In this document: positions 25,216-32,377 of the stretch, piece by piece
Layout: each line of letters starts with the position of its first letter
Numbering within the stretch: position 1 is the first letter of the stretch
NCBI GenBank assembly: GCA_020627985.1
Contig: JAHDFV010000007.1
Span: 1 to 32,395 of the forward strand
Direction: 5' to 3'
DNA length: 32,395 bases
Source of the DNA: Saprospiraceae bacterium
GTDB lineage: Bacteria; Bacteroidota; Bacteroidia; Chitinophagales; Saprospiraceae
The notes under the pieces: model-generated
What the model was told of the DNA's origin: nothing
Database searches by the model: none
What the model saw: only the letters and a program-made list of their open reading frames with translations
Made by a program: the position numbers and the translations under genes

Positions 25216-25665
25216 TTACTTGATTAATTTCGCTTCAGTTAAAATATAAGGTAATCCATATGGATCTAAAACATTTAGCATTAATGTTCCTTTTAATGTT
25301 ATTGGATCATCTGAATATCTTATTGCATCTAATGAAGAAACTTCCATAACCGTTTCAGGTCCTGCTTTTCCACAGAAGAAACATAGATTATAAGGCAAAG
25401 ATGATAAAATAAATTCTTTATGTGTTTTATATCCCTTTTCAGGTAGCAAATAGCCATAAACAGTAATTTCCATCCCATTTAATGCTAGAACTTCTTCACC
25501 AAATTTTGCCTGTTGTACAGGTAATCCCGAAAGCGGATCAATTACATTTTCAAATTTAACATCAGCAAGTGTTTTCCAGACATTCTCTTCTGATTGCCCC
25601 TTGATTGTTGTCAAGTTACAGAGTAATAGACCAATAATGCACGTTATATAGATTGATTTAAGCAA
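25216..25665 (-). CDS. Secreted CxFCG-motif protein, DUF3299-like (paralogue 1)
   Basis: A 149-residue secreted protein, clearly paralogous to its downstream neighbour: WKTLADVKFEN, MEITVYGYLLPEKGYKTHKEFILSSLPYN and Cys95-Phe-Phe-Cys98-Gly-Lys-Ala-Gly-Pro-Glu-Thr-Val-Met-Glu-Val match position for position, while the signal peptide and C-terminus differ. The start is TTG at 25665, because the upstream in-frame codon is a stop and no ATG precedes the signal peptide; the first residues (LKSIYITCIIGLLLCNLTTIKGQ) form that signal. Two tandem copies suggest divergence rather than a single role. It is 26 nt downstream of ytxJ. Confidence 0.75.
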   Translation of the reverse strand: MLKSIYITCIIGLLLCNLTTIKGQSEENVWKTLADVKFENVIDPLSGLPVQQAKFGEEVLALNGMEITVYGYLLPEKGYKTHKEFILSSLPYNLCFFCGKAGPETVMEVSSLDAIRYSDDPITLKGTLMLNVLDPYGLPYILTEAKLIK

Positions 25666-25691
25666 AGTTTAACCTCGTATTTGAAACTTAT

Positions 25692-26072
25692 TCACAAAAA
25701 ATCTTTTAAATCCTTCACATTAATATCATGATGAGAATTATCGTAAACGGCTTCTCCATCTTTAATGACAATCACTTGCGGTGATTGATGCTGGACATCA
25801 GTCAATTCAGCAATTTTTGAAGAAATTGGACGATGTTGAAGTAGATCTAAGTAATAGAAATCTAATTCTTCTTCTTTAATATCCCAATCTTCTTCTAAAA
25901 TAAATTTAGCTCGAGTGCTAATTCCACAACGAGTACTGTGCTTAAATAAAGCAACGGGTTTATTATGTGAATCTTTAATAATTTGATCCAATTGATCTAA
26001 GCTGTTTAGTTCTTTCCAGCTAGAATGAAGATCACTATTTTTATCGCTTTTGAAATTTTTTAAAAATCCCAT
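25692..26072 (-). CDS. ytxJ: YtxJ-like bacillithiol-system redox protein
   Basis: A 126-residue thioredoxin-fold protein of the YtxJ family. The active site is a single cysteine, Cys49, in ALFKHSTRCGISTRAKF, with a conserved cis-Pro region HQSPQVIVIKDGEAVYDNSHHDINV. YtxJ proteins are proposed monothiol bacilliredoxin-like enzymes that remove bacillithiol from proteins; this implies bacillithiol as a low-molecular-weight thiol, which many Bacteroidota make, although none of its synthesis genes (bshA, B, C) is in the window. It is the first gene of a three-gene cluster with the two secreted CxFCG proteins. Confidence 0.88.
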   Translation of the reverse strand: MGFLKNFKSDKNSDLHSSWKELNSLDQLDQIIKDSHNKPVALFKHSTRCGISTRAKFILEEDWDIKEEELDFYYLDLLQHRPISSKIAELTDVQHQSPQVIVIKDGEAVYDNSHHDINVKDLKDFL

Positions 26073-26142
26073 TATTGTAAAATTAAAATGAATAATAAAA
26101 GTCTTGCTTTAGCTAAACGTTATAAGTTGAATATCCGTTCAA

Positions 26143-26814
26143 CTAATCTCTTAACTTAAAGGTAAAATAACCAATTACTGGATCAACTTCAAGACCATTG
26201 CCTAATGGTGGAGCAGATAATAGCTGTATGGGTTCTGCTGGATTTGTATCTTGATCATCTGAATTATAAGTTGTTCCACTATCCGTTCCTGCATCCCAAA
26301 CACGTAGAGGTACTTTTAACTCAAAAGCCCAATCTCCATTACGAAATAATTCAACATCTTTAACACCACAAAACCAATCTGGGCTTGGAGCAATCATAGT
26401 TACAAGAGAGACTAAACTATGTTCTTCTTCTACAAATAGTGTAAAGCTTTTATCTCCATTACCTCTTTTAGGTCCATCGTTTACTACATAGTCAAAACCA
26501 TCATCTCCTAAAACAACATCTAAAATTTCTTCATCCAAGGGGAAAATATCACCTGTTTCTGCCATGTTTTCCATGCCTTCACTTGCAAAGTTTGCTTCTT
26601 GAAATAAAGAGACATTACTGTTATGCGTCATTCCAATTATTTCTGAAAAGTGATCATTGGAAGGGAAATCATTTGGAAAATTATCTTCTGTCCATTTTCC
26701 TTCAAAAATGACTTTGTATTTTGTTCCAATCTTAGGTGTATATAAATCATCTTTACAACTGGAACAGAAAAAAATAAGAGAGATTAAAACAATGAAAGTG
26801 ATAAAGTTTTTCAT
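26143..26814 (-). CDS. Spondin_N domain lipoprotein
   Basis: A 223-residue protein with a lipoprotein signal (cysteine 20 in FFCSSCKDD). Nearly all the rest looks like a Spondin_N domain, known from animal extracellular-matrix spondins and from bacterial surface proteins: YKVIFEGKWTEDNFPNDFPSNDHFSEIIGMTH near the start, LVTMIAPSPDWFCGVKDVELF in the middle, and WDAGTDSGTTYNSDDQDTNPAEPI towards the end. The animal domain has a calcium-dependent beta-sandwich; the D-rich SPDW and DAGTD loops are present here. A surface adhesion or matrix role is inferred. It lies alone between ytxJ and asnS. Confidence 0.82.
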   Translation of the reverse strand: MKNFITFIVLISLIFFCSSCKDDLYTPKIGTKYKVIFEGKWTEDNFPNDFPSNDHFSEIIGMTHNSNVSLFQEANFASEGMENMAETGDIFPLDEEILDVVLGDDGFDYVVNDGPKRGNGDKSFTLFVEEEHSLVSLVTMIAPSPDWFCGVKDVELFRNGDWAFELKVPLRVWDAGTDSGTTYNSDDQDTNPAEPIQLLSAPPLGNGLEVDPVIGYFTFKLRD

Positions 26815-26890
26815 AATTGAGAATCAAAAGATCTTAAATTAAGGATTTATTTTTTAAACGATGAGAATATCTTATTGTTGATTAAAAAAG

Positions 26891-26920
26891 AAAAGCCTTA
26901 CATGAATTTGTAAGGCTTTT
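26891..26920 (-). terminator. Terminator of asnS
   Basis: A 12-bp stem (26891-26902 with 26909-26920) with a 6-nt loop; on the minus strand it is followed by CTTTTTTAAT. It starts 12 nt after the asnS stop codon. Confidence 0.85.
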
Positions 26921-26931
26921 AATTTTATATT

Positions 26932-28455
26932 TTAAGGAAGTAATCTTCCATACCTTCTTGGAAATGGGATTGTTTCTCTTAAATGGTGTATTCCACAAAC
27001 CCATCTAACCATTCGTTCTAAACCAAGTCCAAAACCAGAATGAGGAACAGATCCAAATCTGCGAAGATCTAAATACCATTCAAAAGGTTCCATAGGTAGA
27101 TTGTGATCTTTTATTTTTTGTAATAAAATTTCAATATCTGTTTCTCTTTCAGATCCACCTACGATTTCTCCGTAACCATCTGGTGCTAATAAATCGACTC
27201 CTTTTACATGATCAGGATCGCCTTCTACTTCTTTCATGTAAAAAGCTTTGATTTTGGTTGGCCAATTGTAAACCATAACAGGAGCATCAAATACTCGAGT
27301 TAAAACGGTTTCATCGGAGTTACCAAAGTCTTCACCATCTTTAAAGTTTTTAGCAGATTCAATCCATTTTGGAATATTTCTACAAGCTTCTTCTAAAGTA
27401 GCGATTTCAGATCTTAAAGCAATGATTTTAGCTTCGTTGAATTTACGAGCGCCTTTTTTCATTCCAGCTTTTATAGCTGTTTCTCTTTCAGCGATGTCTT
27501 TCGTTTTTTCTTCAATTCCTGTTTTAGCTGCAGCTAAATCTTCTTCTTGAACAGTAATGGCATTTTTACCATTCACATCTTTTTCACCTCTTAGAATTTG
27601 AATCGCATCTGTATAAGGGACTCTTGGATAATCTTGGTTGACGGTAGCAAGTTTTTCTGTGTCTCGTTCAAGGATTTCTAATTCCAATTTATTATTTTCC
27701 AAACAACGATTCACTACATGCCTTGTAAATTTTTCGATTAAATCCATATTCATTTCATTATCGAAAAATGCCATTTCAGGTTCTATCATCCAAAACTCAG
27801 CTAAGTGTCGTGGAGTATCAGATTTTTCAGCTCTAAATGTAGGACCGAATGTGTATATCTTTCCTTGGGCCATACACATCGCTTCACCATATAATTGCCC
27901 CGTTTGAGCTAAATATGCTGGTTCACCAAAAAAATCAGTACCAAATAAATCAGTAGTACCTTCAGCCGCATTTCCTGTAAAAATGGGAGAATCTGTTTGT
28001 AAGAATCCTTCTTTTTGGAAAAACTCATGAATTCCCATGATGATCTCATTCCGAACTCTTAAGATCGCCCATTGCCTTTTAGACCTTAACCATAAATGTC
28101 TACGGTCTGCTAAGTGACGAACGCCATGTTCGCTTTCATTTACTTTGATTGGGAAATCTTTAGCGTAATTATAAACGTTTAAGCTAGTGACTTGTAATTC
28201 GTAGCCACCTAATTGTCGTTCATCTTTAACGACATTACCCGTTACAGATAATGAACTTTCTCTAGTGAGCTTGTTGGCTGCTTCGAATTCTTCTTCGTTT
28301 ACAGCATCTTGAGAAATGACACATTGCGTATAACCACTACCATCTCTTAATTCTAAGAATGTATTGGTTTTGCTAAAACGAGCATTATATACCCATCCTT
28401 TTAATGTGATTTCTTTTCCTTCGTGTTTAGATAATTCGCTGATGTATTGATGCAT
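26932..28455 (-). CDS. asnS: Asparaginyl-tRNA synthetase with an internal insertion
   Basis: A 507-residue class IIb synthetase. The N-terminal OB-fold anticodon-binding domain (about 1-105) starts ITLKGWVYNARFSKTNTFLELRDGSG. The catalytic domain has motif 2 (TFGPTFRAEKSDTPRHLAEFWMIEPEMAF, about 202-230) and motif 3 (GFGLGLERMVRW, about 474-485). Between IQILRG (about 290) and FGNSDETVLTRVF (about 377) lies an extra charged helical segment of about 80 residues, absent from E. coli AsnRS, which has only a short loop there; the 507-residue length against about 466 fits this. It loads asparagine onto tRNA-Asn. It is the last gene of the GGGPS-rsgA-asnS strand run, with its own promoter-like boxes. 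Confidence 0.95.
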   Translation of the reverse strand: MHQYISELSKHEGKEITLKGWVYNARFSKTNTFLELRDGSGYTQCVISQDAVNEEEFEAANKLTRESSLSVTGNVVKDERQLGGYELQVTSLNVYNYAKDFPIKVNESEHGVRHLADRRHLWLRSKRQWAILRVRNEIIMGIHEFFQKEGFLQTDSPIFTGNAAEGTTDLFGTDFFGEPAYLAQTGQLYGEAMCMAQGKIYTFGPTFRAEKSDTPRHLAEFWMIEPEMAFFDNEMNMDLIEKFTRHVVNRCLENNKLELEILERDTEKLATVNQDYPRVPYTDAIQILRGEKDVNGKNAITVQEEDLAAAKTGIEEKTKDIAERETAIKAGMKKGARKFNEAKIIALRSEIATLEEACRNIPKWIESAKNFKDGEDFGNSDETVLTRVFDAPVMVYNWPTKIKAFYMKEVEGDPDHVKGVDLLAPDGYGEIVGGSERETDIEILLQKIKDHNLPMEPFEWYLDLRRFGSVPHSGFGLGLERMVRWVCGIHHLRETIPFPRRYGRLLP

Positions 28456-28506
28456 GCTGAGTAATTTTAGAATGCCTATTTGTTATGATAATTTCCAAAT
28501 TGGGGA

Positions 28507-28522
28507 CAAAAATACAAAACTA
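28507..28522 (-). promoter_or_regulatory. Tandem -7 boxes in front of asnS
   Basis: On the minus strand TAGTTTTG (28522-28515) and TATTTTTG (28514-28507) are adjacent and both match TAnnTTTG. They lie 52 nt upstream of the asnS ATG; any -33 element would fall inside the end of rsgA. Confidence 0.45.
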
Positions 28523-28539
28523 TTGAATATGATGTTGGA

Positions 28540-29487
28540 CTATAAATCTCTATTTCGTTCCCAGTGGTTTTGATCGGCTGTTTCTTCTTGAAGTGTAACG
28601 TAATTCATATACCTTAATTCGCTGATATTTCCTTCTTCTATTCCTTTTTTTACTGCACAACCAGGTTCATTTAAATGTAAACAATTATTGAATTTGCAAT
28701 TCGGAGATACTTCAAAAAATTCTCTGAAGTTGTGGGCAATATCTAATGGTTCTAAATTTATAAAGGCTAAACTTTTAATACCTGGCGTATCAATGATTGT
28801 CCCTCCAAAATCGAGGTCATACATTTCTGCAAAAGTGGTCGTATGTTGTCCTTTTCCGGAATGATCAGAAATCTCAAAAGTATCTAATTCCAGATCAGGT
28901 TGAAGCGCATTGATTAGAGTCGATTTACCTACCCCAGAATGACCACTGATTAAGGTGATTTTTCCTTTCAATGCTTCTTTTAATTCGGGAATACCATTTC
29001 CTTCTAGAGCAGAAACTAAATGCGTTTTATAACCAATAGATTCATACATGTCTTCTAGGTATGCATAGGTGTTGAAATGTTCATCTTCATACACATCTAC
29101 TTTATTAAAAACAATATGAACTGGAATATCAAAAGGTTCTGTCATCAGAAGAAAACGATCTATAAAACCTTGTTTAAGATTGGGTTGAACAATAGTGTTT
29201 AGGACAATGACTTGGTCAACATTAGAAGCAATGATATGTAAATGATGTGCTTTTCTCGGAGAACTCCTTACTACATAGTTTTTTCGGGGTAATATTTTTC
29301 GAATCAAGGCGGTTTCTTCTTCTACGGCTTCGATCTCTAGAGTGACTTGATCTCCTACAGCAACTGGGTTAGTAAGTTTTTTGCCGTCTAATCTAAACTT
29401 ACCAATGATTCTTGAATGATAAATTTGTCCGTTTTCGGCTTTTACGATATACCAACTTCCTGTTGATTTTATAACTGTTCCTTGCAA
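28540..29487 (-). CDS. rsgA: Ribosome small-subunit-dependent GTPase A
   Basis: A 315-residue circularly permuted GTPase that helps mature the 30S ribosomal subunit. The N-terminal OB fold begins MQGTVIKSTGSWYIVKAENG; the G motifs follow in permuted order: NKVD (G4), GHSGVGKSTLINAL (G1), GKGQHTTT (G2) and DTPGI (G3). The C-terminal zinc knuckle has Cys-x4-Cys-x-His-x5-Cys (NCKFNNCLHLNEPGC). The start codon is TTG at 29487 and no ATG exists in frame upstream. It is 59 nt from the GGGPS gene upstream and 84 nt from asnS, all on one strand. Confidence 0.97.
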   Translation of the reverse strand: MQGTVIKSTGSWYIVKAENGQIYHSRIIGKFRLDGKKLTNPVAVGDQVTLEIEAVEEETALIRKILPRKNYVVRSSPRKAHHLHIIASNVDQVIVLNTIVQPNLKQGFIDRFLLMTEPFDIPVHIVFNKVDVYEDEHFNTYAYLEDMYESIGYKTHLVSALEGNGIPELKEALKGKITLISGHSGVGKSTLINALQPDLELDTFEISDHSGKGQHTTTFAEMYDLDFGGTIIDTPGIKSLAFINLEPLDIAHNFREFFEVSPNCKFNNCLHLNEPGCAVKKGIEEGNISELRYMNYVTLQEETADQNHWERNRDL

Positions 29488-29546
29488 ATTATAATGTACT
29501 ATTGATTTGACATAAAGACAAAATTCTTAGAAACTTAGTTCCCTGT

Positions 29547-30311
29547 TTAACCAATTTTTACAGATGAAGCTTCGTGAACTGCTGCAGCCATATCTAGTAC
29601 AAGGTTTGGATCTTTTTCTAATGCATCGCCTACGACAACGATATCAGCTCCTGCTCTTGCTTTAGCTCCACAAATTTCAGCAGTTTTAAAACCTCCTCCT
29701 ACAATTAAGGGACATCCAACAGCTGAGCTAATCACATTGATCATCGAATCGCTTATTGGAGTTTTTGCACCACTTCCAGCATCCATGTACATAAGCTTTA
29801 AGCCTAAATATTCTCCAGCAATGGCTGTTGATAAAGCAATATCATCTTTTGTTCTAGGAATCGGATAAGTGTTACTCATATATGAAACAGTTGTAGGTAC
29901 ACCTCCATCAATAAGCATATAGCCTGTAGAAATAATTTCTAGTGGGCTAATTTTTAGGTAAGGAGCTGTTTCTACATGTTTACCAATAAGTAAATCTGCA
30001 TTCCTTCCAGATATTAAAGAAAGAAACAAAAGTGCATCTGCTCGATAACTGATCTGGTTGGTTCCTCCTGGGAATAGAATCACAGGAATGTCGCATTTCT
30101 TTTTAATGTTAGAAATTAATTCGTCTAACATTAAATTTATAATTAAACTTCCACCTACAAAGAAATAGTCTACTTGTGCTTCAATAGATAAACGGATCGT
30201 TTCATCTACATTAGCCAAGCTAAGTTTATCTGGATCTAAGAGACAAGCAAAACTTTTTTTACCTGCGAGCTTGTCTTCTCGAAATTTTTTGAAAATATTA
30301 TTATCCTGCAT
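29547..30311 (-). CDS. Geranylgeranylglyceryl phosphate synthase (PcrB-like, bacterial group II type)
   Basis: A 254-residue TIM-barrel prenyltransferase homologous to GGGPS/PcrB. Phosphate-binding features are visible: ACLLDPDK and VDYFFVGGSLI near the N-terminus, LFPGGTNQIS, MYMDAGSGAKTPIS, and the standard phosphate-binding group GCPLIVGGGFKTAE and ADIVVVGDALE. In archaea this enzyme makes the first ether-lipid bond between glycerol-1-phosphate and a C20 prenyl chain. A group II form with GGGPS-type activity is established in Bacteroidota, where its physiological product remains unclear; the ligand is therefore inferred from family. It heads the GGGPS-rsgA-asnS strand run with its own -7 box. 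Confidence 0.88.
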   Translation of the reverse strand: MQDNNIFKKFREDKLAGKKSFACLLDPDKLSLANVDETIRLSIEAQVDYFFVGGSLIINLMLDELISNIKKKCDIPVILFPGGTNQISYRADALLFLSLISGRNADLLIGKHVETAPYLKISPLEIISTGYMLIDGGVPTTVSYMSNTYPIPRTKDDIALSTAIAGEYLGLKLMYMDAGSGAKTPISDSMINVISSAVGCPLIVGGGFKTAEICGAKARAGADIVVVGDALEKDPNLVLDMAAAVHEASSVKIG

Positions 30312-30328
30312 ATAAAGCTATTCTTGTG

Positions 30329-30336
30329 CAAAGTTA
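30329..30336 (-). promoter_or_regulatory. -7 box of the GGGPS gene
   Basis: On the minus strand TAACTTTG exactly matches TAnnTTTG, 17 nt upstream of the ATG at 30311. It points away from a second -7 box at 30390-30397, making a divergent promoter pair. Confidence 0.5.
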
Positions 30337-30389
30337 GGGAATTAAAATGTAAACGTTTGAAGTAAGAATAGTGTATTGCTTGTAGTTCT

Positions 30390-30397
30390 TATCTTTG
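30390..30397 (+). promoter_or_regulatory. -7 box of the DUF4286 gene
   Basis: TATCTTTG is an exact TAnnTTTG match, 14 nt before the ATG at 30412, giving a leader of under 10 nt. It rules out the longer frame starting with TTG at 30376. Confidence 0.55.
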
Positions 30398-30411
30398 TGC
30401 AAAAAATTAGT

Positions 30412-30741
30412 ATGATTATATATAGTGTAACGGTAAAAGTAATCCAGGAAATTCAAGAAGATTGGTTGAAATGGATGAAAGAAGTACATGTTCAAGATGT
30501 TTTGAAAACAGGTAAATTTATTGAATGTCGATTGTCTAAAGTGCTAGAGGAAGATGAAACGCAGGGTGCGACATATAATTTACAGTACATCTGTCCTTCC
30601 TATAGTGTTTTAATGGATTATCAACAAAATGATGCTCCTGCTTTACAAAGAGAACATACAGAAAAGTATCAAGGGAAATTTGTAGCTTTTAGAACACTAC
30701 TTAAATTGAAAGATGAATTTAAATTAGAATTTAATAATTAA
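30412..30741 (+). CDS. DUF4286 family protein
   Basis: A 109-residue cytosolic protein belonging to DUF4286, a Bacteroidota family of unknown function: MIIYSVTVKVIQEIQEDWLKWMKEVHVQDVLKTGKFIECRLSKVL, then YNLQYICPSYSVLMDYQQNDAPALQREHTEKYQGKFVAFRTLLKL. The alternating strands and helices suggest a dimeric ferredoxin-like (ABM-type) alpha/beta fold, an inference from pattern. The ATG at 30412 gives the family's usual N-terminus (MIIYSVTV) and sits just after the -7 box. It is monocistronic, with a terminator 16 nt after its stop. Confidence 0.87.
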   Translation: MIIYSVTVKVIQEIQEDWLKWMKEVHVQDVLKTGKFIECRLSKVLEEDETQGATYNLQYICPSYSVLMDYQQNDAPALQREHTEKYQGKFVAFRTLLKLKDEFKLEFNN

Positions 30742-30756
30742 AGAAGAACTTAAAAT

Positions 30757-30787
30757 AAAAAAGCAGGATGACTAGTCCTGCTTTTTT
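30757..30787 (+). terminator. Terminator after the DUF4286 gene
   Basis: A 12-bp stem (30757-30768 with 30776-30787) containing GCAGGA/TCCTGC, with a 7-nt loop and a terminal T6. Confidence 0.85.
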
Positions 30788-31009
30788 AGTTTAACCTAAA
30801 GTTATTAATTCAAAATATGTTGTCTACTATATTAGTTTACGGTAGATCTTTTATTTTGTTTCATACTTAAAAAATTTAGTATAAATTAGATACACTTGTA
30901 GTTTATTTGAGCTATCAAAAAACTTACTAAACAGAATATTGTTGAACGTCTTGTATGTTGGGTGAAATAGAAGAAGAAAAGAGGTTGGGAAAATAGAAGA
31001 GCAATTTTA

Positions 31010-32269
31010 TTGTTGTTTCTAGCGAATTCGATTTCTGGTGTTGCTCAGGGGATTAGCATGATTGCTATACCCTGGTATTTTACTCGTTCGGGAGATACTT
31101 CTTTGTTTGGCTATTTGTATGCTGTTATTACTTTGGTTTCTTTGTTTTGGGGCCCTTTCTCTGGAACACTTGTAGATAAATATGATCGGAAGAAAATTTT
31201 TCTAGCCCTTAATTTCTTTATGGCGATCGTATTATTTTCTGTTTCTATCTATGGATTTTCAAAAGGAGAAGTTCCTTGGGAGTTAGTCGGATTTGTGTAT
31301 TTGGCAACGTTCATGAATTATAATCTACATTATCCTAATTTATATGCTTTCGCCCAAGAGATTACGGAGAAAAGATTTTATGGTAAAATTACTTCATATT
31401 TAGAGATACAAGGGCAAGTAGCTAGTGTTTTAGCTGGAGCTGGAGCCGCCTTACTATTAGAAGGAACTAAAGATGGAACCTTTTCTTTTTTTGGGTTTCC
31501 ATTGGAGGTTGGACAAGATATTGCTCCTTGGGGAATTCATCAAATATTCCTGATAGACGGGATTACTTATGTACTTAGTTTTATTATTATTTTTTTAATT
31601 CAATATCGTGCATTAATACCCAGAGCGGAAGAATCGGGTGCTGTATTTGAACGGTTGAAAGTAGGTTATGATTTTTTAATGAATCATAAATCTATTTTGA
31701 TATTTGGAATAGCTTCATATTCCATTTTTGTTACTGTTTTGGTTGCTTCTTTTTATACAAATCCTATTTATGTCGAAAAGCATTTGCTTGCGAGTGGGGA
31801 TGTATATGCTTCCTCCGAAATGTATTATAGTTTAGGAGCTATTTTAGCAGGTGTTGCCATACATTATATTTTTAGAGAAAAATATATTTCAATAACAATG
31901 TCAATTATCATCATGACATTTATGACAGGAGCTTTGTTTTTTGTTCTCAATTTTACGCAAAGTATTTTTTTGTTTTATGGAATGCTGTTAATCTTAGGTT
32001 TAACCAATGCAGGATCAAGAATCCAACGGGTAACTTATTTATTTAGAAAAGTACCCAATCAATATTACGGTAGGGCAGGTAGTATCTTTTTTGTTACGAA
32101 TATTTTATTTCGAGTTTTCTTTGTGACTTTATTTGCTATACCTTTCTTTCAAGAAAAAAATAACATTATCCATTCTATGGGCATCATGGGAGTGTTCTTA
32201 GTTTTATCAGGAATTGTTTTATCCATTTTTTACTCAAGGATTAAGATGTCTAATGAAATTAATGAATAA
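31010..32269 (+). CDS. Major facilitator superfamily transporter with abnormal N-terminus
   Basis: A 419-residue membrane transporter of the MFS with about 12 hydrophobic segments. Between TM2 and TM3 is the motif A remnant GTLVDKYDRKKIF, and the first segment reads NSISGVAQGISMIAIPWYF, as in MFS proteins of the multidrug or uptake type; no substrate can be named. The frame as given opens with TTG at 31010, inside TM1. Codons just upstream (WENRRAILLL) would complete TM1 but have no start codon before the stop at 30968, whereas an ATG at 30955 in another frame reads MLGEIEEEKR and would join if one base were removed near 30982-30986. A frameshift or sequencing error is likely. Confidence 0.8.
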   Translation: MLFLANSISGVAQGISMIAIPWYFTRSGDTSLFGYLYAVITLVSLFWGPFSGTLVDKYDRKKIFLALNFFMAIVLFSVSIYGFSKGEVPWELVGFVYLATFMNYNLHYPNLYAFAQEITEKRFYGKITSYLEIQGQVASVLAGAGAALLLEGTKDGTFSFFGFPLEVGQDIAPWGIHQIFLIDGITYVLSFIIIFLIQYRALIPRAEESGAVFERLKVGYDFLMNHKSILIFGIASYSIFVTVLVASFYTNPIYVEKHLLASGDVYASSEMYYSLGAILAGVAIHYIFREKYISITMSIIIMTFMTGALFFVLNFTQSIFLFYGMLLILGLTNAGSRIQRVTYLFRKVPNQYYGRAGSIFFVTNILFRVFFVTLFAIPFFQEKNNIIHSMGIMGVFLVLSGIVLSIFYSRIKMSNEINE

Positions 32270-32300
32270 ACCGTTCATCAATTTATCTCACCGTTCATCA
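32270..32300 (+). promoter_or_regulatory. Pair of LytTR-type direct repeats
   Basis: ACCGTTCATCA occurs at 32270-32280 and again at 32290-32300, a perfect 11-bp direct repeat with a 20-bp period. The first nine bases (ACCGTTCAT) fit the LytTR operator consensus [TA][AC][CA]GTTN[AG][TG] at every position. LytTR sites are normally direct repeats about two helical turns apart, upstream of the target promoter. An open reading frame starts at 32378. Confidence 0.6.
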
Positions 32301-32377
32301 CATTTTGCTATTTTGATACTATAATTCCCTTTAGATTTATGGTATCAATAAAAATAGTTAATTAAAATTCTATAATA

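Noticed and set aside
26125-26144. Hairpin AGTTGAA/TTCAACT at the end of the spondin-like gene as a terminator
   Set aside because: The 7-bp stem overlaps the stop codon and is not followed by a T-run on the minus strand.
27638-27907. Plus-strand frame of 89 codons
   Set aside because: It is antisense to asnS, and its translation shows no recognisable domain.
30986-30996. GGGAAAA slippery heptamer just before a TAG, which could suggest -1 programmed frameshifting
   Set aside because: The MFS frame needs a +1 shift (or -2) from the upstream frame; a -1 shift leads to a different frame that soon stops.
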